A stretch of DNA of 32,761 nucleotides from Thermoplasmata archaeon. GTDB lineage: Archaea > Thermoplasmatota > Thermoplasmata > RBG-16-68-12. Positions 14,743 to 23,935 of this stretch are shown in pieces. The notes beneath the pieces are model-generated. The model did not search any database and had not been told where the DNA came from. It saw nothing but the letters and a program-made list of their open reading frames with translations. A program made the position numbers and the translations under genes. The first letter of the stretch is position 1, and the number at the start of each line of letters is the position of its first letter. The stretch is from positions 1 through 32,761 of the forward strand of contig DASWDU010000048.1 in the NCBI GenBank assembly GCA_036395115.1, in the 5' to 3' direction.

Positions 14743-15687
14743 ATGGAAGGGCGGCGAATCGTCGTGACCGGCGGCGCCGGTTTCATCGGATCCCATCTCA
14801 TCGAACGGCTGAGCGGCCGGAACCTCGTCACGGTCCTCGACGACCTCTCGACCGGCTCGCTGCAGAACCTTGCGGCCGCTCCGGGCGAGGTCCATGTGAA
14901 GAAGGGCTCGATCCTCCAACCGAAGGTCCTCGCGGCGGCGATGAAAGGCCATGACGTCGTCTACCACCTCGCCGCGAAGACGTCCGTCCCGGAGAGCGTG
15001 AAGAGCCCGCACGACTACTGGCGGACCAACGTCGAGGGCACGATGCACGTCCTCAAGGCCGCCGTCGATGCGGGCGCACGCCGCGTCGTGTTCGCCTCGA
15101 GCGCCGCCGTCTACGGGAACGCCGAAGCCGATCCGAAGGTCGAGACGATGAGGCCGTCCCCCGCTTCGCCGTACGCCGCGACGAAGATGGTCGGGGAATT
15201 CGGGTGCGAGGAGATCGCCTCGCTCAACGGAATCGAGACGGTCGTCTTCCGGATCTTCAACGCATACGGACCGCGCCAACCCACGACGTCGGCGTATGCG
15301 GGCGTCATCCCGACGTTCTGTGCCGCCGTCGCGGCGAACCGGCCGATCGAGATCCACGGCGACGGAGAGCAGACGCGGGACTTCCTGTACGTCGGCGATC
15401 TCGCGGAAGCCCTCGAACTCGCGGCCGACAAATCCGTTGCGGGGGAGACGTTCAACATCGGCTCCGGGACCGCCACGTCGGTCGCGGAGGTGGCGAACGT
15501 CCTCTCGGGGATCGCGGGCGCCCCGGTCCGCGCGACGCGGAGGGAGCCGAGGCCGGGCGACGTGCGGCACTCTCGGGCGGACATCGGGAAGGCCGCCACG
15601 CGGCTCGGGTTCGCGCCGCAGACGCCGTTGCGGGAGGGCCTGGAGAAGACGCTCGCCTACTACCGGACCGCGGCGGCCGCGCCCTGA
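14743..15687 (+). CDS. NDP-sugar epimerase/dehydratase (extended SDR, GalE-like)
   Basis: A 314-residue extended SDR. It has the NAD motif GGAGFIGSH (residues about 10-18), DDLSTG after strand 2, YHLAAKTSVPESV, SSAAVYG, catalytic YAATK (Y144, K148) and RIFNAYGPRQ. The C-terminal part carries the nucleotide-sugar-binding sequence RDFLYVGDLAEAL. These are the marks of UDP-glucose 4-epimerase and close relatives that make UDP-galactose or uronic acids for surface glycans. The exact substrate cannot be told. The stop is only 5 bp from the convergent peptidase stop. Confidence 0.92.
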   Translation: MEGRRIVVTGGAGFIGSHLIERLSGRNLVTVLDDLSTGSLQNLAAAPGEVHVKKGSILQPKVLAAAMKGHDVVYHLAAKTSVPESVKSPHDYWRTNVEGTMHVLKAAVDAGARRVVFASSAAVYGNAEADPKVETMRPSPASPYAATKMVGEFGCEEIASLNGIETVVFRIFNAYGPRQPTTSAYAGVIPTFCAAVAANRPIEIHGDGEQTRDFLYVGDLAEALELAADKSVAGETFNIGSGTATSVAEVANVLSGIAGAPVRATRREPRPGDVRHSRADIGKAATRLGFAPQTPLREGLEKTLAYYRTAAAAP

Positions 15688-15692
15688 CGTCC

Positions 15693-17693
15693 TCAGGCCG
15701 ACTCCTGGAGCCACGCCTCGAACGCGTCGAAGGATAGCGGCCGCCCGAGGAAGTCTTCGACGAGCCGGGCCGCGGGCTTCGCGCTCCCGCGTGCGAGGAT
15801 CGTCTCCCGGTACCGTCGCGCAATCGCCGGGTCGAGGATCGAGCCGCCCTCCCGGAATTTCGAGAACAGGTCTTTCGCGATGACGAGGGACCACATGTAC
15901 GTGTAATAGATGGCGGAGTAGTCGTTGAGATGGCCGAAGCTGCACTGGAAGTGCGTCTCGGGGAAGAACGGAACGAGCGGGAACCGTCGGAACACTTCTT
16001 CCAAGGTGCGCGTCGTGTCATGTGGCGTCGGATCGCTTCGATAGTACTCGAGGGAGAGCGTCGCGTACACGAGCTGCCGCTGCGCGTCGAGCGCCCGCGA
16101 GACGGCGTCGGCACGCTTCAGCTTCGCGACGAACTCCGCAGGCACCGGCTCGCCCGTCTCATGGTGGAGGGCGAACCGCCGCAGCGCCTCGGGATCCCGG
16201 ACCCACTCCTCGAGCATCTGCGACGGCGCCTCGATGAAGTCCCCCTCGAGCCCCTCGGCGGTGTTCTTCACCCACCGGCCGTACCCCTGGAAGATCGAAT
16301 GGAGCAGGTGTCCGAACTCGTGGAAGAACGTCTCGACTTCGCGATAGTCCATCAGGGCGGGTCCTTCTGACGGGTCCGGGAAATTGCACATCAGCGCCGC
16401 CTGCGGGAGCTGCGTCCCTCGGATCCCGGTCACGAGGCCCGAGGCCGCGGCGTGCGTGTACTTGTCCTTGCGGGGATGTAGGTCGAGGTAGAACCGGCCG
16501 AGCTGCCTCGCACCATCGTAGACGTCGTACACCTCGACGGACGCATGCCACACCGGCACGCCCGGCACACGCTCGTATCGGACGCCGAACAGCTCGCCCG
16601 TCAGGGCGAACAGCCCGTCCCGCACCCGCGGGAAGGCGAAGTACGGACGCAGGAGCTTCGCGTCGAAGGCGAACGACTCGGCGCGGACGACCTCGGAGTA
16701 GTAGTTCGGATCCCACGCGTCCAAGGCGGCGGCCGCCGGCACGTCGTGCCGCTTCCGCTCGAGCAACCGCGCGTAGTCCTCCTGCGCCCGCTCCGCGGAC
16801 GCGGTCGTGACCTTGCCGAGGAACTGGGCGACGGCCTTCGCCGAGCGGACCATCTTGTCCTGGACGATGTACTCCGCCCAGCTGTCGTACCCGAGGACCG
16901 AGGCGAGTTCGTGCCGCTTCGCGAGGAGCCTCGCCAGGACGTCGAGGTTCGCGGGGTGGCCCCGGTTGAGGTATTCGAACAGGAGGCGCCGGCGCACCTC
17001 CGCGTTCCGCGCGTACCGGAAGACAGGGATCGAGTCCGGGTAGTTCGTCGTGACCGTGATCTTCCCGTCCGGGCCGGGCGCGTGGCCCTCGATGAAGTCG
17101 TCCGGCAGACCTTCGAGGTCGCGCCGCGAGTCGACGGTGATCGAGCGGACGTCTTCCCGGATGATCCGGTCGAACTCTTGGCCGATCGCCGTGGTCTCGT
17201 CCCGCAGCGCTTGGATGCGGCCACGGGTCGCCTCGTCGCGGTCCACGCCGGCGAGCCGGAAGTCCCGCACGATCTTCTCGATCGCGTACCGCGTCTCGTC
17301 GTCCTCGCTCGAGACGTTCAGGGCGGCGAACGCCTCGTACAGAGGCCGGTTCAGGCTCAGCTCCGTCGCGAAGCGCTGGGCCTCCTGGTACCATCGGTCC
17401 GCGGCGTTGCGGACATCGGGATCGGGGTGGACGTCGAACAGGAAGCGCGTCTGGTACAGGACCTCCCCCAGCGCGAGCAGGAGTCGGTCGTACGGGACGA
17501 GGAGGTTCGATATCGTCCGCGGTCCCGCCGTCGACACGAGTTCGTCCAAGCGGGTGCGGCATTCCGCGAGCCCCGCCTCCGCGAGCCGGGCGAGCGACTC
17601 GCCGTCCCTCGGGAAGAGGTATCGGGGTTCCGTGAGCCGACCGCCGTCCAACGGGGGCGTCCGTTTCCGGCGGGTCCCGGCCTTCGAAGCCAT
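15693..17693 (-). CDS. M3-family oligopeptidase (thimet/oligopeptidase A-like)
   Basis: A 666-residue metallopeptidase. The zinc motif FHEFGHLLHSIFQGYG (HEFGH at about residues 456-460) and the third ligand in FIEAPSQMLEEW (about 484) identify family M3. The full-length helical fold and the sequences MCNFPDP and DLHPRKDKYTHAA before the active site match the thimet/oligopeptidase A branch. It should degrade short cytoplasmic peptides. I chose ATG 17693 (MASKAGTRRKR) because a TATA-like GGTACTTA lies 30 nt upstream. The longer frame to 17771 would begin above that promoter. Confidence 0.93.
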   Translation of the reverse strand: MASKAGTRRKRTPPLDGGRLTEPRYLFPRDGESLARLAEAGLAECRTRLDELVSTAGPRTISNLLVPYDRLLLALGEVLYQTRFLFDVHPDPDVRNAADRWYQEAQRFATELSLNRPLYEAFAALNVSSEDDETRYAIEKIVRDFRLAGVDRDEATRGRIQALRDETTAIGQEFDRIIREDVRSITVDSRRDLEGLPDDFIEGHAPGPDGKITVTTNYPDSIPVFRYARNAEVRRRLLFEYLNRGHPANLDVLARLLAKRHELASVLGYDSWAEYIVQDKMVRSAKAVAQFLGKVTTASAERAQEDYARLLERKRHDVPAAAALDAWDPNYYSEVVRAESFAFDAKLLRPYFAFPRVRDGLFALTGELFGVRYERVPGVPVWHASVEVYDVYDGARQLGRFYLDLHPRKDKYTHAAASGLVTGIRGTQLPQAALMCNFPDPSEGPALMDYREVETFFHEFGHLLHSIFQGYGRWVKNTAEGLEGDFIEAPSQMLEEWVRDPEALRRFALHHETGEPVPAEFVAKLKRADAVSRALDAQRQLVYATLSLEYYRSDPTPHDTTRTLEEVFRRFPLVPFFPETHFQCSFGHLNDYSAIYYTYMWSLVIAKDLFSKFREGGSILDPAIARRYRETILARGSAKPAARLVEDFLGRPLSFDAFEAWLQESA

Positions 17694-17719
17694 GGGGCAC
17701 TCCGGAGCCGGCCCCCCGC

Positions 17720-17727
17720 TAAGTACC
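17720..17727 (-). promoter_or_regulatory. TATA box of the M3 peptidase gene
   Basis: The minus strand reads GGTACTTA, centred 30 nt upstream of ATG 17693. Confidence 0.5.
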
Positions 17728-17801
17728 TTCCCCCAGGAAGGTCGGGCCCGTCCTCCGCTGCTCCGGGGCAACGCATGAACACATCGGCCGAGGAGCGCTA
17801 C

Positions 17802-19550
17802 CTACTTGCGGGTCTTCTCCGGTTCGTGAGAGCCGGGCTCGGCACGCCGGTTCCGAGAGCGAAGTGGAAGGGCCCAGGCGACCAGACCCAATCCTCCGAT
17901 CAGCGGGGTGAACAAGAGCCCGCACGGCAACGATGGAGGGATCGGGGACTCGGCCGGCTTCGGAATTCTCATTCGCGCCACGAAGGCATCGGAGCTACCA
18001 TCGAGCGTCGTGTCAAAGGCCCCGACGGTGACCGGGAAGTCGGAGGAACCGGTCGACCCCGTCACGTAGACGTGGCTTTCGTTGTCAACGGCAAGGAGAG
18101 CGCCGTGATCCCAACCGCTTCCGCCGAAGTACGAGGAATAGGAAATCGCAGTTCCCGGGCTATCGAGTGTGAGGATGTAGCTATCTGTGAATCCGCGGTT
18201 GACCTTGCTCATCGCATCCGAGGTGGTGGGGAAGTCGGTGGAGGAGGTGACCCCAAGGAGGTACGTCGTCCCCGCGCCGTCTACCGCGACGGCTTGTCCA
18301 TTGTCATCTCCGCTTCCTCCCACGAATGTGGAGTAGAGAAGTGCCCCCTGCGGGTTCATCCGAAACAAGAAGCTGTCCGAGTTGCCCCCGTGATAGACTC
18401 GGCTGAGCGCGCCTTCCGTCGTTGGGAGATCCGTCGACGCCGTATATCCGGTCGCGGAGACGAGCCCGTTCTCGTCGAGCGCGAGCGACGTGATCCCGTC
18501 CGACCCGCTGCCCCCGAAGAAGGAACCGTAGGGCAAGTCCGTCCCGTCCGCATTGAGCCTGACGACGAAACCATCCGTGCCATTCAACGTCGCGTCGAAG
18601 GCACCGGAGCTGGTCGGGAAATCGTACGAATCGGTGGTCCCGACGACAATCGGGCTCCCAGACCCGTCGACGGCGATGTCCCTCGAGAAATCGCTACTCG
18701 TCCCTCCCAAGTAGGTTGAGAAGAGCAGACGATCTCCTTGTACGTCCAGCCGAGCCGCGTACGCGTCGCTCGTGCCATCCAGAGTCGTGTCGTAGGCGCC
18801 CGGCGTGATCGGGAAATCCGGCGAGTCAATGGTACCCGTGAAGTAGACCGTGCTGTCGGGTCCCAGCGCGAGGTGGGCGACCTCATCTTGGCCACTTCCG
18901 CCGATGTAGCTGGCGTAGAGCAGGTTCGCACCGTCCGGGCTCAGCTTCGCGAGAAAGCCGTCGCGTCCGCCGCTGTTGTTCCGGTTGAAGGCATCAGCGG
19001 TCGTGGGGAAATCGGTCGAGTCGGTCCATCCGGAGACATACACACTCCCCGAATTGTCGACAGCAACATCCAGGGCGTTGTCCGCTCCCGTGCCTCCGAG
19101 AAACGTGATGAACTCCGGGATCCCAGTTGCATTGAACTTTGCGACGAATCCATCGGACTCGCCTCGAAGAATCGAGTCGAAGGCCCCCGGGGTCACGGGG
19201 AAGCCCGGGGTATCGGGGAGGCTCGGGGCCGCGGTCTGGCCAACGACGTACACGTTTCCGTTAGCATCGACCGCCACGGTTTCGCCTTGATCGACCCCGT
19301 CACCTCCCAAGTACGTCGAGAAGGTGAGCTGGTCCGAAACTGACGCCTGCGTAGGCGGAGGATAGACGCTCAAGCGGGCTCCCGTGAACGCAGTCGGGGT
19401 CTCGGCCCACCCCTGGAAAAGTATCACGACCTGGAATGCGGCGGGAATCAACAAGATGAACACGGCGACGACGAACACCCTCGAGGACGCACCGCTCGGA
19501 CCACGAGCTGTTAAAATGTGCGGATTGCTCCCTCCCCAACCGTCATGCAT
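17802..19550 (-). CDS. SBBP-repeat seven-bladed beta-propeller surface protein
   Basis: A 582-residue protein. An N-terminal signal or anchor helix (SSRVFVVAVFILLIPAAFQ) is followed by seven repeats of about 62-65 residues. Each has the order STYLGGSG.D, AVD..G.VYV.G.T.S.DFPTT, GAFD, and D.F.ARL. These are SBBP repeats, which form a beta-propeller. A C-terminal helix (CGLLFTPLIGGLGLVAWAL) and basic tail anchor it, so the propeller is exposed outside. ATG 19550 is chosen because a TATA-like CCTTTATGT lies 22 nt upstream; the earlier in-frame ATG falls inside that box. Role is unknown, probably adhesion or binding at the cell surface. Confidence 0.9.
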   Translation of the reverse strand: MHDGWGGSNPHILTARGPSGASSRVFVVAVFILLIPAAFQVVILFQGWAETPTAFTGARLSVYPPPTQASVSDQLTFSTYLGGDGVDQGETVAVDANGNVYVVGQTAAPSLPDTPGFPVTPGAFDSILRGESDGFVAKFNATGIPEFITFLGGTGADNALDVAVDNSGSVYVSGWTDSTDFPTTADAFNRNNSGGRDGFLAKLSPDGANLLYASYIGGSGQDEVAHLALGPDSTVYFTGTIDSPDFPITPGAYDTTLDGTSDAYAARLDVQGDRLLFSTYLGGTSSDFSRDIAVDGSGSPIVVGTTDSYDFPTSSGAFDATLNGTDGFVVRLNADGTDLPYGSFFGGSGSDGITSLALDENGLVSATGYTASTDLPTTEGALSRVYHGGNSDSFLFRMNPQGALLYSTFVGGSGDDNGQAVAVDGAGTTYLLGVTSSTDFPTTSDAMSKVNRGFTDSYILTLDSPGTAISYSSYFGGSGWDHGALLAVDNESHVYVTGSTGSSDFPVTVGAFDTTLDGSSDAFVARMRIPKPAESPIPPSLPCGLLFTPLIGGLGLVAWALPLRSRNRRAEPGSHEPEKTRK

Positions 19551-19567
19551 GAATGTGTCATCGGAAT

Positions 19568-19576
19568 ACATAAAGG
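19568..19576 (-). promoter_or_regulatory. TATA box of the SBBP gene
   Basis: The minus strand reads CCTTTATGT, centred 22 nt upstream of ATG 19550, slightly closer than for other genes here. Confidence 0.5.
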
Positions 19577-19789
19577 ATTGTGCATCACCGAGTTCCAAGA
19601 GCTCCCATTGCAGCCCCGCCGTCTAGACATGGTCTTTCTAACCGCCCCGCGTGAGGCGACGGCGGATTAGTCTGCTCACAGTCGGGAACGTGTAGCGAAG
19701 CCTCCCGGGATCCGCCGCCATGCCCGCGGCGCCTTTTGCGGGCCTGGACACGAAATCCTCTTCCGACGACGTGCCGATGGCGAGCGCCC

Positions 19790-20455
19790 ATGCCCGAACC
19801 GGTCTTGTCGGCCCGCGAGTTGTGGAAGTCGTACGACGGTCGGTCCGACGTGCTTCGGGGCGTGTCCCTCGACGTCGGCCGGGACGAGGCGGTTCTCCTC
19901 TGGGGCCCGAACGGGAGCGGGAAGACGACGCTCCTCTCGATCCTCGGCGGGCTTGACGTGCCGACGCGCGGCTCCGTGTCGATCGCGGGCCGCGAGATCT
20001 CTCGCCTCCGGGAACGGGAACTGTCGAAGGTCCGCCTTCACGAGATCGGTTTCGTGTTCCAGACGCACAACCTGATCGACGACCTGACCGTCGAAGAGAA
20101 CGTGGCGCTCCCGCTGCGCCTCGCGAGACGACCCGCGGACCGACGCGTCGCGGACCTGCTCGAGACGTTCGACCTCGCGCGCCTCGCGACCCGACGCCCG
20201 AACGAGATCTCGGTCGGCGAATCGCAGCGCGTGGCCGTTGCCCGGGCGCTCGCGAACGGACCGAAGGCCCTCCTGGCGGATGAGCCGACCGCGTCGCTCG
20301 ATGCGAAAGGCACCGAGGCGGTCCTGGAGGCGTTCTCCCTCGCGCGGACGTCGTACCGGGCCGCCATCGTGCTCGCCAGCCACGACGCGGACGTGCGCGC
20401 AATCCCGTCGTCGCGGTATCGGCTCGAGGCGGGCGTCCTCGCGCCGGAGTCTTGA
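19790..20455 (+). CDS. ABC transporter ATP-binding protein (LolD/MacB type)
   Basis: A 221-residue ATPase. Walker A is GPNGSGKTT (residues about 40-48), the Q-loop is FVFQTHNLIDDLT, Walker B is ALLADEPTASLD, and the H-loop is ASHD. The signature reads ISVGESQRVAVARAL, departing from the common LSGGQ. The length and the QTHNLIDDLTVEENV stretch match the LolD/FtsE/MacB group, which works with FtsX-type permeases. No permease is adjacent: the next gene is a flippase with its own promoter. I chose ATG 19790 (MPEPVLSARELWKSY); an earlier in-frame GTG/ATG would add only non-conserved residues. Confidence 0.9.
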   Translation: MPEPVLSARELWKSYDGRSDVLRGVSLDVGRDEAVLLWGPNGSGKTTLLSILGGLDVPTRGSVSIAGREISRLRERELSKVRLHEIGFVFQTHNLIDDLTVEENVALPLRLARRPADRRVADLLETFDLARLATRRPNEISVGESQRVAVARALANGPKALLADEPTASLDAKGTEAVLEAFSLARTSYRAAIVLASHDADVRAIPSSRYRLEAGVLAPES

Positions 20456-20463
20456 GGACAAAG

Positions 20464-20471
20464 CCTTTATC
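20464..20471 (+). promoter_or_regulatory. TATA box of the flippase gene
   Basis: CCTTTATC is centred 32 nt upstream of ATG 20500. It lies downstream of the possible TTG start at 20452, so it argues for ATG 20500 and for a promoter separate from the ATPase gene. Confidence 0.6.
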
Positions 20472-20499
20472 GTGGTCGGAGTTTGCGACGCGAGTCGGG

Positions 20500-21837
20500 A
20501 TGCGGCCCCTCGAGGACGCGCGAGATCGGATGCAGCGCCTCGTGGGCCGCGCCTGGGACGAGGCGAAGACCCCGCTCTACCGCAACGCGTTTTTCATCAT
20601 GTCCTCGAGCGTGATCGGCTCCGCGCTCGGCTTCTTCTTCTGGCTCGTCGTATACCGCTCCTTCAGGCCGGACGACGTCGCGGTCGCGGTCGCCTTGTTC
20701 CAGACGACGACGTTTGTCAGCACCCTCGGACTCTTCGGCCTCGGCGTGGGCCTGATTCGATTCCTCCCGGCAGAAGAGAACAAGGTGCATCTCGTGAACG
20801 CCTGCCTCACGATCGGGGGCATCGCGAGCCTCATCGCCGCGGCGGTCTTCATCGTGGGCATCGATGTCTGGGCGAACAAACTCGATTTCATCTTGTCCAC
20901 GCCGATCTATTGGATCGCGATCCTCGCGACCACGACGGCCCTCGCTTTCGCGCCGATCATCGACCAGACGGGCTTCGCGATGCGCCGGGCGGACCTCATC
21001 ACGTGGCGGACCCTGATCTTCGCGCTCCTCAAGATTCCCTTCGCCCTCGTCTTCGCCACAATCGTAGCCACGAACGGCCGGCTCGGGGTCTTCATGGCCC
21101 TGGCGATCCCCATGACGATCGCCGTCGGCGTGGAGGGTCTGTACTTCCTCCCTCGGGTGCTCCCCGGCTTCCGGCCTCGCCCGACGACGAACTTCGAAGG
21201 GATCCGGCCGATGGTCCATTTCAGCCTCGGCAACTACGCGGCGAGTGCGATCGGCGCCTCGGCGGGGATGCTCCTCCCGCTCATGGTCTTGCAAGTCCTC
21301 ACGAAGGACGATGTGAACTTCTTCTACATCGCCAGCGTCGTTGCGGCGATCCTGAGCATCATCCCCGGCGCCGCGTTCACGTCGTTCTACGCGGAGGCGT
21401 CCCAGAAGAACGCCAACCGCCATCTGGATGAGCGGCGCGCGATCCTCTTGTCCCTCGTCCTCCTGATCCCCGGCATCCTTGTGATGTGGGTCTTCGCGCG
21501 GTTCATGCTCGAGCTGTTCGGCGATCCGAAGTTCGCGGACGGCGCGATCGGCCCGCTCCGGATCCTCGTCTTCGCCGCGATCCCGTCGTTCTTGAACGCC
21601 ATTTACGGAACGCGGGTCCGCGTGCGGAAGCGGACGGGTCCGCTCATCGTGGGGACCGTCATCAGCTCGGCTGTGACGTTCGGCCTCGGCTACCCGCTCC
21701 TCTTGTCGGACGGGATCAACGGACTCGCGATCGCGGTGACGTTGGCACAGGTCGCCTCCGTGCCGTACTACTACGTCGTCGCGCGGCGGTCGTTCAAAGG
21801 AGAGGAAGCCCCTCCCGCGGCCCCCGTCGAGATCTAG
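20500..21837 (+). CDS. Polysaccharide flippase (Wzx/MOP family)
   Basis: A 445-residue protein with about 14 helices, in the order of the MOP-superfamily polysaccharide transporters. The N-terminal half has NAFFIMSSSVIGSALGFFFW and DDVAVAVALFQTT, typical of archaeal Wzx/RfbX-like flippases. The second half has PMVHFSLGNYAASAIG. It should move lipid-linked oligosaccharides across the membrane for surface glycan or exopolysaccharide. The ATG is 44 bp after the ATPase stop and has its own TATA box. The CPBP gene follows after 7 bp, so the two form one transcription unit. Confidence 0.88.
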   Translation: MRPLEDARDRMQRLVGRAWDEAKTPLYRNAFFIMSSSVIGSALGFFFWLVVYRSFRPDDVAVAVALFQTTTFVSTLGLFGLGVGLIRFLPAEENKVHLVNACLTIGGIASLIAAAVFIVGIDVWANKLDFILSTPIYWIAILATTTALAFAPIIDQTGFAMRRADLITWRTLIFALLKIPFALVFATIVATNGRLGVFMALAIPMTIAVGVEGLYFLPRVLPGFRPRPTTNFEGIRPMVHFSLGNYAASAIGASAGMLLPLMVLQVLTKDDVNFFYIASVVAAILSIIPGAAFTSFYAEASQKNANRHLDERRAILLSLVLLIPGILVMWVFARFMLELFGDPKFADGAIGPLRILVFAAIPSFLNAIYGTRVRVRKRTGPLIVGTVISSAVTFGLGYPLLLSDGINGLAIAVTLAQVASVPYYYVVARRSFKGEEAPPAAPVEI

Positions 21838-21844
21838 AGGGACC

Positions 21845-22711
21845 ATGGCGACGGCGACCGCCTCGGAGACCGCGGCCCTGCCGGTGCCCTCGCGCTGGGC
21901 CGTGCTCCTTGGCTACCTCGGGGCCGTGGTCGTCGCAGAGGTCCTCATCGCAATTCCTGCCGGGGCGGAGCGGCCGTACCAATCCGTGGGCTTGGGCATC
22001 CACATCCTCCTCGTTTTCGGGTTGATGTTCGGGTCCGTCGTGATGGAGGCGCGCGATCGGACGATGGCCGTGTTGCTCGTGGCCACGAGCCTCGCCTCCC
22101 TCGTCCGAGTATTCTCGCTCGCCGTGCCTCGATACAACTTCCTGGACCTGCAGAGCCCGAACCCGGAGGCGGACCCGCTGAACACGATCCCGTGGCTCGC
22201 CCTCGTGAGCATCCCGCTCCTCGTGTCGATCGCCGCGGTCGCGTACGTCCAGCGGCTCCGTCCGCGGGACCTCGGGCTGCGCTTCCGGACGTGGCGGGAC
22301 ATCCCGATTCAGACGGCAATTGCGTTGACCGGCATCCCGCTCGGGCTAGTCGAGTTCGAGATCCTCCGGCCCGGCGCGTGGGTTGCGGAGCTGGCGTTGG
22401 GGCCGCTCGTGCTTGGAGGGCTCGCGATTTTCTTCGCCACGGGCGTCTCGGAGGAACTCATCTTCCGCGGCATCCTGTTGAAGCGCGCGATCGAAGGGCT
22501 CGGCGACGCCGGCGGCCTTCTGTTCGTGACCGCCCTCTTCGCGTCGCTCCACATCTTCTTCCTGAGCCCGATCGACATGGTGTTCGTCTTTTCCGTCGGC
22601 CTCTTCTACGGATACGTCGTCCTGAAGACGAAGAACCTCTGGGGCGCGATCTTCAGCCACAGCCTCGGGAACGTCGTCTTGTATCTGGTGGCGCCGTTCG
22701 TCTTCGGGTAG
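21845..22711 (+). CDS. CPBP-family intramembrane metalloprotease
   Basis: A 288-residue protein with about eight helices. The C-terminal half carries the three CPBP/Abi motifs: EELIFRG (EExxxR, near residue 203), a His in ASLHIFFL (near 234), and SHSLGN (near 271). The family includes Rce1-type CAAX proteases and bacteriocin-immunity proteins; the substrate here is unknown. ATG 21845 lies 7 bp after the flippase stop, with GAGGG as a possible ribosome-binding site, as expected for an internal operon gene in an archaeon with mostly leaderless first genes. Confidence 0.88.
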   Translation: MATATASETAALPVPSRWAVLLGYLGAVVVAEVLIAIPAGAERPYQSVGLGIHILLVFGLMFGSVVMEARDRTMAVLLVATSLASLVRVFSLAVPRYNFLDLQSPNPEADPLNTIPWLALVSIPLLVSIAAVAYVQRLRPRDLGLRFRTWRDIPIQTAIALTGIPLGLVEFEILRPGAWVAELALGPLVLGGLAIFFATGVSEELIFRGILLKRAIEGLGDAGGLLFVTALFASLHIFFLSPIDMVFVFSVGLFYGYVVLKTKNLWGAIFSHSLGNVVLYLVAPFVFG

Positions 22712-22750
22712 GCTCGGCCTGCGCCGCGAGAGGTTCTCTCCTCTGAGTAG

Positions 22751-22758
22751 TCTTATTT
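22751..22758 (+). promoter_or_regulatory. TATA box for the gene at 22786
   Basis: TCTTATTT is centred 31 nt upstream of GTG 22786, which supports the GTG start. Confidence 0.55.
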
Positions 22759-22785
22759 CCGTCTCCACATTCCCGCAGCACGGCC

Positions 22786-23364
22786 GTGGAGTCGAAACCG
22801 CCTCGATTCAAGCACGCACTCTCGTTCGTGGCGACGCTCGCGTTCGTGGGAGGATTCTTCGGCGCGAGGATCTTCCACCTCCTCCTCCCGACCGTCATGA
22901 TCATCACCCAGGGCGGAATCCACTTCCATCACTTCTGGTACGGATTGGCGATGATGGGCGTCGCCGGCTGGCTGGGGATCGTGGACACCGACGTGAAGTT
23001 CGCTCGCATCTACGCGGTCGTATTCGGCGTCGGCGCGGGATTCGTCGGCGACGAGGTCGGGCTCCTCTTGACCTTCGACGACTACTATTCGGAGCTCACG
23101 CTCGATTTCTTCGTCGCGGCAATCGCCTTCGTCATCCTCGCGATCCTCCTGGTCCGGTATCGCGACCTGATCTTGCGGGAGGTCCTCCGCCTGAGCCGGC
23201 ACGAGCGGATCGCATACGCCGGGGTGTTCCTGGTCGGGTTCTTCGCGATCTTCCTGGCCGTCGATCGGTTTGAGCTCGCGGCTCCTCTCGTCGCGATCGG
23301 GGTCGTGCTCTTCGTGTGGGGGTTCCGACGCAAACTCGCCAGGGTCGTGACGGCAGCGCCTTGA
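22786..23364 (+). CDS. Membrane protein with HFHHF and DE motifs
   Basis: A 192-residue protein with about six helices. Helix 2 is preceded by GIHFHHFWYG, and a later segment reads GAGFVGDEVGLLLTFDDYY. His-rich and Asp/Glu-rich clusters of this form occur in a widespread family of small membrane proteins of unknown role in archaea and actinobacteria; metal binding is a reasonable inference. GTG 22786 is supported by the TATA box 31 nt upstream. The 218 bp after it (23365-23582) hold no convincing gene. Confidence 0.75.
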   Translation: MESKPPRFKHALSFVATLAFVGGFFGARIFHLLLPTVMIITQGGIHFHHFWYGLAMMGVAGWLGIVDTDVKFARIYAVVFGVGAGFVGDEVGLLLTFDDYYSELTLDFFVAAIAFVILAILLVRYRDLILREVLRLSRHERIAYAGVFLVGFFAIFLAVDRFELAAPLVAIGVVLFVWGFRRKLARVVTAAP

Positions 23365-23582
23365 CGCCGGACCCCTATCGGCGGCGCCGCTTCACCCGAT
23401 GGGACGGTCCCGCTCCCTTCCGGCGTCGTGCACGGCGTCGTGCGGCCCGCGTCATTCGAACTTCCTTCTGCGCCATCGGCGCGGTGACGATCCACGACTA
23501 TTTGAATCGCGGCTTCGCGTAAGGGTTCCGCTCGGGGCTCCGCGGCGCGAACGCGGACCGGAAAAATCCGTCGAATCCGGGC

Positions 23583-23816
23583 CTACAAGACTTCGAGGAC
23601 CTTCACCGCAACGATGAAGACGAACACCACGAGCAGAGGGGCGATCGGCACGAGGAGCGTGTGCGAGAGCATCTTCGACTTAGGGCTGCCCGTCTCCTCG
23701 GCGTGGGCGGACGTCAGCTCGCGCATGATCAGGAAGAGGATCAGGGAAGCGACCGCGGCGGCGCCGAAGCTCCCCGCAAGGAACGTCGACGTGACGGTCA
23801 CGACGGTAGTGATCAT
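23583..23816 (-). CDS. Small two-helix membrane protein
   Basis: A 77-residue protein. The first helix (FLAGSFGAAAVASLILFLIM) is followed by a polar loop (RELTSAHAEETGSPKSKML) and a second helix (LLVPIAPLLVVFVFIVAVKV). ATG 23816 is chosen because the hydrophobic coding character starts there and GGGG lies just upstream. A strong TATA-like CTTAAATA lies 48 nt upstream, so a short leader of about 20 nt is expected. No family is recognised. It reads in the same direction as the gene before it. Confidence 0.65.
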   Translation of the reverse strand: MITTVVTVTSTFLAGSFGAAAVASLILFLIMRELTSAHAEETGSPKSKMLSHTLLVPIAPLLVVFVFIVAVKVLEVL

Positions 23817-23859
23817 CCCTGCCCCCGCGTCTTGTAATCCAAGCGAACGGTCCTCGACG

Positions 23860-23867
23860 TATTTAAG
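23860..23867 (-). promoter_or_regulatory. TATA box of the two-helix protein gene
   Basis: The minus strand reads CTTAAATA. It is 48 nt from ATG 23816, so this transcript should have a short 5' leader, unlike most genes here. Confidence 0.55.
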
Positions 23868-23935
23868 GTCATCCACAACGCGTCTTGATTTTGGCAGCCG
23901 GACCGATAAATCCGCGGCGGCGGCCTGCCCTCGCC

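Noticed and set aside
16545-18719. A 724-codon open frame on the plus strand
   Set aside because: It is antisense to the M3 peptidase and SBBP genes, both of which have clear motifs in their own frame.
23365-23582. Possible tRNA or small RNA (a GTTCGAAT-like T-loop near 23454 on the minus strand)
   Set aside because: No acceptor, D or anticodon stem could be paired around it on either strand.
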